From Diaporthe sp. PMI_573 (Eukaryota; Ascomycota; Sordariomycetes; Diaporthales; Diaporthaceae): 64,000 bases of DNA. Where the stretch lies: contig JAJTUP010000011.1 in assembly GCA_021399435.1 (NCBI GenBank), forward strand, positions 1,116,001 to 1,180,000. The letters run 5' to 3'. This document shows positions 46,229-56,038 of this stretch, piece by piece (position 1 is the first letter of the stretch; every line of letters starts with the position of its first letter). Under the pieces are notes generated by a model that was given only the letters and a program-made list of their open reading frames with translations, searched no databases and was not told where the DNA came from. A program made the position numbers and the translations under genes.

Positions 46229-48039
46229 ATGCCGAGCGCGTGGTTGTTGACACAGATGCGTCCGTGGCTCTCACCAACAACGGTGTTGCTAAGCCTGGCG
46301 CTAGCCTATGCCTTGGTAGGACAATATTCTTTGACCTTGAACACTTTCAAATCCACTGACGATTCATAGCACCTAATTCTTTACCGGTTCAAGTTTGACC
46401 CTCTCCGTTCTGTTCCGGGCCCAGAGATTGCGCGATGGACAGATTTGCACGTACGCCTTCTGCTGTTCAGGGGCGGCCGCTCCCCATATGTACATTCGCT
46501 GCATCAGAAATATGGTGAGTAAGATAATGAACAGAACATATCGTGTTTGACACTTGTGAGGAACAGGGTCACTGACCACTCCACGCTATAGGTCCTGTTG
46601 TTCGAGTAGGACCCAAAGAGGTGGACATTAGTGATTACAAGGAAGTAAAAAAGATTCACCGGCACAACTCGGGCTTCACTAAGTCCAGTTTTTACGACGT
46701 AGGCAAGGCGCCACAGAGTCTTTTTACCGCTAGAGACGTTGGATTCCACACACAGCGCCGACGCTTGCTGGGTCCTTCGTTCAATGCCGGCGCCCTCGCA
46801 ACACGAGAGCAAGTCATCCGCGGCCATGTGAAAGGTGCCGTAGATGGTATCGGTGACGAGTCAAAGAAAAATGGTCAAGTCGACATACTCAAGTGGTGGA
46901 CACTCATGGCAATGGACGTCATAGGGGAGGTCAGCTTTGGTGATTCTTTTGGCATGGTGGAGCGTGGGCATGTAAGTTCATTCTTATTCCGCACGAGAAA
47001 CACTCTTATAACATTTGGCGAAAGCGTACTGACAATATCTTCCGACAAGAAAACTCAATTCGCTGAGGATGTTGCCAAAGCTGGCTCAATTCTGCCACTA
47101 CGCAGCGCGTTCCCATTTGTGATCGCCATGGGTGCTTTTCTGTCTGTGCCCATGTTCAATGACATCGCGCGTTCTCGACAGAGGATTATAAGCCATCAGA
47201 TGGCACGTGTGGACCGTTTCATGAAGCTGGTCAGAGAGGAGCCGGATTCCGAGAAGGCGAGGAAGACTCTGTTCGCAAGCCTAATGCAGGACAAGAACAA
47301 TGAACTCGGTAAAGTCGAACTGACTATTGAAGGCCTGTCATACATTACAGCTGGCACAGATACGACAGCTATCACCATGTCGTATCTGGTGTGGGCTGTT
47401 TGCCGGGATGACATGGTTCGTGCGCGGTTGACAAAAGAGCTTGAAAAGCTTCCGGCCGAATTGGAGTACAACGATGTCAAAAATCTCACCTACCTCAACT
47501 GTGTCGTTGAGGAAGCTCTACGACGTTACGGCGCCGCACCAGGAGCTCTTCCCAGGGATACACCACCAGAAGGCGCAACGCTGGGGGGCATGTATTTTCC
47601 TCCGGGTGTGGTCATCTCGACTCAGGGCTACAGCCTACATCGCGATGCTAGCGTGTTTTCCGAGCCCGAGAGGCAAGTTCCATTTTTTCCACGTCTTTTA
47701 AGCACCAAGGGTATCGCTAACTAGGTAGCTAGGTTCCATCCGGAACGCTGGGAGAACGCTTCTAAGGAGATGAGAGACGCGTTTGTGGCATTTGGCACTG
47801 GACCTCGAGGTACGTTCAGTCACGGTTTACGGGTGGGCGTTGAGCGCTAATCCCCAATTCTAGCTTGCATTGGCATCCATCTTGCCCGAATGGAGCTGCG
47901 TCTGGCGACGGCTTCATTCTTTCGTGCTTACCCAGGTGCCCAGATTTCTACCAAGGACGGGATGTCAGATGAAGACATGGAGGAGACGGTGTCTTTCTTG
48001 TTGATGCCAAAGGGCCATCGATGTCTTGTAGAAGTGTAA
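46229..48039 (+). CDS. Cytochrome P450 monooxygenase
   Basis: Six exons: 46229-46315, 46370-46514, 46592-46971, 47050-47672, 47733-47809, 47864-48039; 495 aa. An N-terminal membrane anchor (TTVLLSLALAYALHLIL) precedes the proline-rich VPGPEIARW hinge. Motifs: I-helix ITAGTDTTA, K-helix ExxR in VVEEALRRYG, PERW, and heme loop FGTGPRACIG with the axial Cys. It should sit in the ER membrane and hydroxylate or oxidise the polyketide. The 78-nt intron at 46972-47049 is in frame and without stop, so retained-intron transcripts could code a longer protein; the shorter form fits the family better. The intron at 47673-47732 appears to use a GC donor (AG|GCAAGT), needed to make SEPERFHPERW. Confidence 0.9.
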
Positions 48040-49430
48040 TCAAGTGAGAAAAGGGTTGGGTTCCATCAGAACTTGCCAGGCCCTCTCATCAATGTAGTCG
48101 TGGTGGCAGTGCTGCTGAAATCTGGATCTGTTCAAGGGCTCACTATTTCGACGGAGACGCTGCACATGCTGTGAAAGTTTGATTTAGCTTAGACCTCGAA
48201 ATTGTACCATTGTTCAAAAGATTGGTACTTCAAGTTCTGCTTATACACGTGTGCACGTGCTGTACATGCCACACAATCTGGCTAGATCGGATGCCCTCGG
48301 GTAATTGGGTGTTGCACTGAGACTTTCGTCATCGAAATAACGCTGACGGCGATGGAATTAGGGTGGACACTCCTCCAGGCACAACGGGAACGTATCTATC
48401 AAACCTCTGCGTGACGACTAATAGCAGCAGAGTGTCGTGCCTCCAGCGCGCCCGTAGCGCAGCTGAACTCGAAAATTGTGAATCAAAGTGGAATGTGGAC
48501 CGGCTGAGTCAACACAATGGGAAGGCATCGTGGTCCAGATGCTTGACTAACGATCTAGAGCATAAGGTTCCGCGACTAAGGCTGCTAGTAATTAAAAATC
48601 GAGAAAGCCTAATGAGACCCTACCTTTGCTTTATCAAACTAAACCTCCATCGTTTACAAATCGAAACGGAGAGGTCCCAACCCCCACGACCATCCAGCAC
48701 GTCTCTGCCCTAGTGTTATCTGACTTCTGGTTGCCAGCATTGTGAAGGATCAGTACAAAAGTACCTGGGTAAATTGTGTCTTAGCTTACATTGAAAGTAT
48801 GTTACATCGGAAGGAACTTGCAGATGATTGATAAGACACACTGCTTACTACACCGCCGGACATATTCCGCCCGGAACGTTACGCGGATTAGTCGATACTG
48901 ATAGGGGTTCTATACGATGTCTAATCAAACTAGCGAGCGTGGATAAGCGCACACAAGGACCTGGTGGCCACTCCCGGAGACGGCGCATCATCGGAGTTTG
49001 ACACTGAAGAGGTGATAATTACAAAGCCGGAGTTTCCTGGTACGCATTTGACTAATGTCCTGAAGTTCATATGGTCAAATCAAATTGCATCTTACTTTGC
49101 GCATTTGTGTGTTCCTATTTCTTTTTAGCAAAAGGTAAGAATTTAGTGTCGGAGCCGGTAAAAGCTCATTCTTACATTGCTGCTAATGACAACTTGCAGT
49201 CGAGGTACGTTTGAGTGAGAAACATAATCCAAGTTACTACGCAATGTGTAATGCCGGCGTTGCCAGATTGCAGGGACTGTAGTTAAAAATTGACGAATAA
49301 AAGCATATCCAACGTGTGACACTAAATTTGGGGCTACTTTGTCTAATATTCTCATGAAACTCGTTAATCACACAGGCCAAGGCAATCTCAGTCAATGAAT
49401 CTAGAATACATCATCATAAAGCAACCTGTC
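48040..49430. other. Gene-free region between convergent genes, with two orphan cluster motifs
   Basis: 1.39 kb with no recognisable protein on either strand. It nonetheless carries CGGAGTTTG at 48992-49000 and CGGAGTTTC at 49028-49036, 36 bp apart, although both neighbours end here and no start lies nearby. It could be a relic promoter of a lost gene, or control of an unrecognised transcript. Confidence 0.5.
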
Positions 49431-50831
49431 TCACAAGAGTTCCGACACCAGGTTATCGTGAACCACCTGCAAAATCTCTGCGGCCGTGTTTACGTCATAG
49501 AAACTCTCGTTGAACCACAATTGGAGCTGCAAAGCCCCGTTAAACACCCAGAAGAAGCAGTATGGTTGTCTCGTCAGCGTATTCACGCCCAGGCTCAGGT
49601 CCACGACCTCGAGGTCGCCGGCCCGAGTCTTGTATGCCGGGGAAACAATCTTGTCGGCATCGCGCACAAAGGACACGTCAACATTGCTGCTCTGCGGAGG
49701 GGGCCCCGTGAGCTTCCGGAGATATTCCAGCGCCAACCTGGCATACGCCCGCCGGCTCCGCAGAAAGTCTTCGCTCACTCCGCTGTTGTACTCGGCCTCA
49801 TAGGCCTTGGCCCGGGCTAACAGTGGCTGCCCTGCCGGCACGGGAAACAGATATCCGCCGGTGTATAATGCCGATGCCCCAGCTGCCGTGTTGTACGGCC
49901 ATGGCAGGAAGGGCCTCGGGTTGAGTCGAATGGTGCTGGTGTAGTGCTTCTGGTGGTCCTGTGGCGAGGCCCCAGTGTAGACCGCCGCCGCCACGGCTGC
50001 GTGGACGGCGGAGTACACACTGACGCCATGTGTGCTGCACTTTTCCATTAGCTGCTTCGTGGTGTTGCTCGGCAGTGCCAGCGAAACATGTCTCGTTCCT
50101 CGTGGGCGAGTGACGGGCTCGACTGGAGAAGCCAGGCCCACTGAGCCGACCAGGCTGGCGCCCGTGGCAAGATAGCGTTTGCAGGTGTGTAGGATTTCCT
50201 CCGAAGCATCAAGGGAAAGCTCGAGAGCAAATTCGAGGCTGGGAACCAAACGGCCTACCTCTGAACCCCAGGCAAGCTTTCCGATGCCTTGCGCCGAGTC
50301 AAGAGCAGAGGCTAATGCGGAGAAAAGCCCATTCAGGAGGTGAAACGCTCCATAGCCGTCTGTTCGCCAGTGAGCCGTGCCAATTACGACCTGGCTTGTT
50401 TGTTCGAGAAAGTGGATAGTGGCCACAGGACTGGGCCTGAGGTTGGCAATAACGTCGTTCAGTGTGATCGCCGGATCCTGCACAATGAAAAAGCTCTCGT
50501 TCAACCAGTCTTCTATCACGGATTCGCTGCCGACCGTGTAGCTAAGAATTTCACCCTTGGTTCGGCAGGCAATACTGGGATGTTGAAATCGCAGATTCTC
50601 CCAAGCCAACTGGACCACGTCAGCATTGAGATTACCGCCGATCTTTGGATCGCCAGTGCGATTCAGCTTCAATGTTCCTGCGGCGACCACGCTCCATTGC
50701 TCGCGCCCAACCGGATGGGCACGATCGCCGATGAACTTGATGAACTTCTCATTTTCTCCCATCGGTCTTTCATAAATCCCAGGGGCCTTTTCGGCCCATT
50801 CGCTGGATTCAGGCATGTATTTGATCGTCAT
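49431..50831 (-). CDS. HXXXD acyltransferase 3 (paralogue of acyltransferase 1)
   Basis: Single exon with an ATG at 50831, about 466 aa. The active site is TAHWRTDGYG (His ~154), an HXXXD motif. It shares WAEKAPGIYERPMG, the GREQW block and overall plan with acyltransferase 1 (25020-26450), so the two arose by duplication. Two such paralogues beside two aromatic PKSs suggest two different esterifications, or different donors (inference). The promoter has CGGAGTTTC at 51016-51024, about 185 bp from the ATG. It lies in tandem with the MFS gene upstream. Confidence 0.8.
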   Translation of the reverse strand: MTIKYMPESSEWAEKAPGIYERPMGENEKFIKFIGDRAHPVGREQWSVVAAGTLKLNRTGDPKIGGNLNADVVQLAWENLRFQHPSIACRTKGEILSYTVGSESVIEDWLNESFFIVQDPAITLNDVIANLRPSPVATIHFLEQTSQVVIGTAHWRTDGYGAFHLLNGLFSALASALDSAQGIGKLAWGSEVGRLVPSLEFALELSLDASEEILHTCKRYLATGASLVGSVGLASPVEPVTRPRGTRHVSLALPSNTTKQLMEKCSTHGVSVYSAVHAAVAAAVYTGASPQDHQKHYTSTIRLNPRPFLPWPYNTAAGASALYTGGYLFPVPAGQPLLARAKAYEAEYNSGVSEDFLRSRRAYARLALEYLRKLTGPPPQSSNVDVSFVRDADKIVSPAYKTRAGDLEVVDLSLGVNTLTRQPYCFFWVFNGALQLQLWFNESFYDVNTAAEILQVVHDNLVSELL

Positions 50832-51171
50832 CGCCACGATTGTTGTTAGGCTATTCGTAGGCCTCTGGGCATTCTTTGTCGAGACTCCAGGCTATCAAAT
50901 TCATAATATGGCCACAGTGACCACAGTGAGCGGATATATAAGTATGGGAGCCAATGTTGTTAGAAGTAGTTCAACTAATTACATGCGGACATTTGAATAG
51001 CTTCAATTGAAACGTCGGAGTTTCGGATAGTCCGTCTGTATATATGTAAACGGCGTTCTCCATGGTCCGTCACCCGCCTGACCGCCGATTTTTGTTCTTT
51101 TCTCTCCCTTCGTGAGAAGCTCACTCAGTTTCAAAAGTCCGCTGCATTCCGGCACATTGGAAAAAATAGGA
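50832..51171. promoter_or_regulatory. Promoter of acyltransferase 3
   Basis: 340 bp between the MFS stop and the acyltransferase start. It contains CGGAGTTTC at 51016-51024, followed at once by GGATAGTCCG, giving a second CGG triplet in inverted orientation 11 bp on. Confidence 0.6.
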
Positions 51172-52793
51172 CTACTGTTTAACCGTGTATCTACTCCAAG
51201 ATCGCACCTTCGGCCCATAGATGTACAAGATAACCGGCACGACAAAGAAGACCGAAGCAACAAGTCCGACAACGGCTGTTGCCACTTGAGCCTAGATTGA
51301 TAAATTTTTAGTATACTCGAAAATGATGAAGCGGATACTTAAGACTCACGCCAAGGTGTTGATACAAGGGAACAGCGGCCAACGGGAACAGCCCGCCCAG
51401 CAAGGAGCGAACCACTACCGTCCCGGATATGGCGGAATTCGCGTTGACCATGTATATGTCTATCACGTATGCCATACTCTGCAAGGTGATGATTTGGATG
51501 CCAGCACCAATCGGGACGCCCGAGACAATGTTTGGCCACGGTGTTATGGACGGAGAGCAGGTCGCAGCAAACCAGAATAACCCAACTGGAAGAATTAGCG
51601 CACCGAGGATCATGGGAGGTAGCCGATCTTCCGGGGTTGCCTTTCCGCCGTTTCGAAATTTCCGTGAGTACACATTGACCGTATACCAGGTCACATAGAT
51701 TGACCCGAGGATGATGCCTGCCACGATACCTAGTAGGGGCAAGGAGCCTTGTAGTGGAGAATAGTCACGTTCACGGACGAAGCTGAACGAGTAAGTCTGA
51801 AGAGGCACAGGTATGTAAGTCAGCTACAAATCTAGAGCCAAGGCAGTAGAAAGGTGACTCGGTCCATACCGCAAAGATGAAGTAGATCATGCCGAATGTA
51901 AATGAGACGTATAATGTCATGAGGATGAGAATGGGCTCTTGGCAGAGCATCAAGAACGGCCGACTAAGGTATCGGGTCACAAAGGACGTCAGTGTGACTG
52001 GAGTCTCTTCCACCTTTGCGTGCCATGCCCAGACTCCCGTGTCGATGCGGAGTCGCTGCGCCTTGTGCTTCAGGAGCACTGGCACGTATGTCTCGGGCAC
52101 GATGAGGAACGCCAGCACACCAAAGACAGCGCCCATGATCAATGACAACCAAGCCGCCCACCGCCAACCAAGGGGACTGTCCAGCAACACTGCGCCTACG
52201 ATAGCGCCCACCGGGGGCCCGCTCAGGGTGGTCGCAGCGAAGATTGCTATGGCGATGCCGCGCTCCACGGGCCTGAGGAAATCGGCCAGATAACCGCCGA
52301 TGATTGCGGGGGATCCGGACGAGGCCACGCCGCCGAGAAATCGCCATAGCAGGAGAGAGCGGAAGTCCTTGGCCGTTGCGACGGGGATCTGGAACAAGGT
52401 GAAGGCGAGGTAACCGAGAAACAGCGGCGTCTTCCGGCCGTACACCTCGGAGGCTGGTCCCATGATAATCGGGCCCGCGGCGAACCCGATGACGAAGACG
52501 GTTGTGGCCAGCGCGATCGTCTCCGGCGTGGTGTGCATCTCGGTCGCCAGCGACGGCCCCACGGCGGCAAAGACGGCACTGGAGAAAGTCGCGGCAAAGG
52601 TCATGGCGCCCAGAAAGACGGCACTGAGCCATTTGTGCGTCCTGGACATGGAGTTTTGCGGACTCAGCGGGTCGTCGCCGCCGTGGAGTTCAACTAGATA
52701 GTCATCTTGTGTGTGATTTTCCAGTATGCCCGTCGCTTGCGGTCGAGGCCTGAGAAGCGGTGCTGTCTCACCGTTACCTGATGAGTGGGGCAT
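51172..52793 (-). CDS. MFS transporter, DHA1-type drug/metabolite exporter
   Basis: Three exons: 52793-51870, 51796-51350, 51291-51172; 496 aa. The ATG at 52793 was chosen because the frame upstream has no ATG. A hydrophilic N-terminus with a PLSPQNSMSRTHKW block precedes about 12 hydrophobic segments. Family motifs: GPIIMGPASEVYGRKTPLF (loop 2-3 signature) and LSGPPVGAIVGA (antiporter motif C, segment 5). The architecture is that of fungal polyamine/multidrug exporters in the plasma membrane. In this place it most likely exports the cluster product. It is divergent from the FAD monooxygenase, and the shared promoter has GAAACTCCG. Confidence 0.88.
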
Positions 52794-53261
52794 GTTGAGT
52801 AGGTATTGATTCAATGATAATCTTAAGACTGTCGAGCTTAGCACGAAAGTTCCATGTAACTGTGCGAGGTTTCAAATGAAAACTTGTTGCTTCGAATATG
52901 CATGTGATGATTCATTAACCGTCTGCCATTTTCAATCTTTTCAATCACGAATTCTGTCAGGAACGTTCCTAGGTAGGTGTTCAGATATGTCTTTTTCAGC
53001 TCCGCCCATTCAGAAACTCCGGGAACGGTCCGGATTCCAACTACCTACGGACTCTGGTGGTCAATAAGCCGGCCTTCAGGAAAGATAGCGACCGGGGTTC
53101 CCTTAATTGGGAAATGGAAATGGTTCGATATAGCTTGAATCCATTATTTATGAGCGTTGATGAGCTCATGAAGGGTCCCCTGGCTACTCGCATCGTCAAC
53201 CTCAAGACTGCGTAGGCAGCCATCGCCTTCATTCACATCGAGCGACACATTACTTGTCAAC
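52794..53261. promoter_or_regulatory. Divergent promoter of MFS exporter and FAD monooxygenase
   Basis: 468 bp between divergent starts. GAAACTCCGG at 53013-53022 is followed by AACGGTCCGG, giving two CCGG-containing sites within 22 bp. Confidence 0.6.
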
Positions 53262-54661
53262 ATGGCCGAGATTCCACACACCAATGGCAACACGCCGACT
53301 GCACAGAAGAATGTACACATCCTCATTATTGGAGCAGGTCTAACTGGCCTCGTTATAGCGCAAGGCTTGCGCAAGTTCAACGCATCGCCCGAGGCCGCCA
53401 ATTATCATATCAGATTCACCTATGCCGTGTACGAGCGCGAGCCCCATGTCTTCTACCGCGGGGGCGGCTACAGTCTCACACTCCATTGGAGCCTTGAACA
53501 TCTTGACAAGGTCCTGCCACAGGAGATTCTCGATGGGATCCACGACTGTCTGTGCAACCCGCACTTTGTGGAGGAGGGCGGCAAGAGCAAGTTCATGTAT
53601 CTCAATTTGAGAACGGCCGAGTCGGTCTTTGAAGCCCCCATCCCGCCCGTCCGCATGGCCCGCGTCTCGCGCACGAAGATGATCAGCCTCCTGATGAAGG
53701 GAATCGACGTGAATTTCTCGAAGGAGCTGTCGGGCATCGAGTGGCCGACTAGAGACACGGTCACGGCCCTCTTCAGCGATGGTACGTCAGCCGAGGGTAA
53801 TCTCCTCATCGGGGCCGACGGCGCAAAGTCCAAGGTGCGACGGATCCTCTGCGGCCAAAAGGCTGTGCCGACACCCGTGGCCGTCAGGGCTCTCGGGATC
53901 CGCTGCTACTACCCCGTCGAGAAGGTCAAGAAGGTCCAGGACATCGATCCAAATATCATTCACGGCGGGGACCCTGAGAACAACACGTACTGGTGGTTCT
54001 CCTTCCTCGACATGCCGCGCCCGGGCTCGGGGAGCCCCATGGCTCAATGTTACATCACCCTGAACTGGCCGTACGAGAATGAATTTCTCGGGAGGGGTCA
54101 CCCGACCGACGTGCCCACAACCAAGGAAGAACGGCTGGAGTTCCAGCGCATGCTCGCCGAAAAGTGGGCTGAGCCCATGCGTGAGATGGTGTTTGATCTA
54201 CCTGACGATACAGAAGTGCATGAGATCAAACTACAAGAGTGGACGCCTGAAGAGGACAGTTGGGACAACCACTCGGGGACTGTCACCATGATAGGTGATG
54301 CGGCGCATGCAATGACACCTTGTGAGTCACAGTTATCAACAATAACGGCTCGTAACATCCCTCAGCTCTGACCGCAGTGTCTTATCTAGTTCGTGGAGAA
54401 GCCTCCAATCACGGTCTCGTGGACGCCTGCAATCTCTTGGAAATGCTGTTCGGCGTAAGAGAGTACGGCAGTGGGAGTGATCCCAGCACCAACGGTCTCG
54501 ATATGGAGAGTCTCGTCAGTTCTTACGAGAAAGAAATGGTTGTTCGAGTTGGTCCAGCCATCAAGAGATCGACGCAAGCATCTCTGGATGCAACCCATTT
54601 CGATCAGATGAAGAGTGGCAGTTTCTTCGTGAGTAACAGGTTTGAAAAGCAAAACAAGTAG
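53262..54661 (+). CDS. FAD-dependent monooxygenase (PHBH-type fold)
   Basis: Two exons: 53262-54321 and 54378-54661; 447 aa. FAD motifs: HILIIGAGLTGLVIAQGL (GxGxxG) near residue 25, LIGADGAKSKVRRIL (the DG motif) and MIGDAAHAMTP (the GD motif), then RGEASNHGLVDA after the intron. This is the class A flavin hydroxylase fold. In azaphilone and related pathways an enzyme of this class hydroxylates and dearomatises the PKS aldehyde, which drives pyran closure. By position this is the best candidate for that step here (inference). No membrane segment or signal is seen. It is divergent from the exporter. Confidence 0.87.
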
Positions 54662-54827
54662 AATTCACGCCTTGAGGTTGCATGGTAGAGACAGATAAAA
54701 GTGGTTTTGTCTGAACGAACCTAGATATATGCGGAGTAGACTGCATTATAAGATGACTTGGCTCCTGTATCACATCTACTTGAGTAGGACTTTCTGCTGA
54801 GTTGAATACACAGCTAACTATCTGCTA

Positions 54828-56038
54828 TCAAAGTCGCTCAACTGGCGTCTTCCAATCACCCATGATCTGTTCCAGCTTCTCGTGAAGTTTCAGAGCATCT
54901 TCGAAAGTCGGATATGCTTCGCCATTCACGTAGTTCTCATAGAGTGCGCCGGTGTTTCGTCCAATGACGGCAATCCCCTGCTGCCACTCATTCCAATCCC
55001 ACTCGATCTTCTCGACCTCATCCGTCTTGTGGTCGTGCACCTCGATAGTCACAGGCTTACTGTATGCGGTGGCCTGAAGAGCGGTGCCTCCAGGCGAGCA
55101 CAGCCGGATCTCTCCTTTCTCGCCATTGATCGTCCAAACCAGCGGGTCCTCGCCGAGGAAAGGCTGACCTCGCCTCAAGCGGAAGTATAAAGTTGCGCCT
55201 TCCTGGGCGATGGGTGACTCGCTTAGTGTGCCCGTCGCAATGACAAGATCGGGCACGTCTGACTTGACCGTTTCTATGACCTCCTTTGTCTGTCGATTTT
55301 CAATAGGCACATTAGGTCTCTGAATCTGAAGTGCCGACTTGACATTTTTGACTTCTCCAATGGCGAATTGGACCGAGTCAAGGACTGCAAGGTCTGTCAG
55401 AAAGTGTGACGGCTTCTCATAGAGGCATGTGGTAACTCACGATGTCCAGCCCCGATGGTAACGAAATTGCCTCCAACCGACCGCTGAGTGAAGTAGTCCA
55501 TGAACTCTGAGAAGACAAGCCGATCATTGGCGCCACCAGCAGCCCTGACCTCGGAGCTCAGCACCTTGCCGATGCGGCCCTGCCCCAAAAGCTCTCGGAT
55601 CTTGACCACCACGGGTGAAGCCCTGCCCTGAGTTCCAATCATGGTCCTCCCTCCCTTCTCACGGGCCAGGTTCACGAGGTCGCGCACCTGGTCCAGGTTT
55701 GAGGCTAGCGGCCACTCACAGAAGACGGCCTTGCCCGCGGCAACGCTGGGGCGTATGATCTCATGGTGCCTATCGACGCGGACGTTGCAGACGACCAGGT
55801 CAACGTCGGGGTCAGCTGCAAGCTGTGCCGCGTCCCCGTAGGTCTTGGTGGTAGGCGAGAGCTTGAAGGCCTCTACGGCCTTCTTGGCGCTCTCGACCGA
55901 CGAGTTGCATAGTGCCGTAATCTCGTACCTGGTCTTTCCGTGGGGTGAGAGCAGGTAGGGCAGATGTGCAACGCTCGCCCACGAGACAGCAGCCGACTTG
56001 GATAAGCCAATCAGGCCGATGCGCACAGGTGAAGCCAT
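54828..56038 (-). CDS. Gfo/Idh/MocA-type oxidoreductase (GAL80-like)
   Basis: Two exons: 56038-55441 and 55393-54828; 387 aa. The N-terminus VRIGLIGLSKSAAVSWASVAHLPYLL is a Rossmann motif of the Gfo/Idh family; VFCEWPLASN stands in place of the usual EKP block, as in GAL80-like proteins; TIGAGHHLAVLDSVQFAIGE follows across the intron. It could be an NAD(P)-dependent dehydrogenase or a regulator-like paralogue of GAL80. It converges with the FAD monooxygenase (167 bp between ends). Its upstream region lacks the CGGAGTTTC motif, so it may not belong to the pathway. Confidence 0.82.

Noticed and set aside
48363..48713. 116-codon plus frame between P450 and acyltransferase 3
   Set aside because: No motif and poor codon pattern; not enough to call it the gene served by the orphan promoter motifs.
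51964..52632. Arg/Gly-rich 222-codon minus frame overlapping the MFS exporter
   Set aside because: Same strand but another frame; the MFS frame has the family motifs and correct splice phases.
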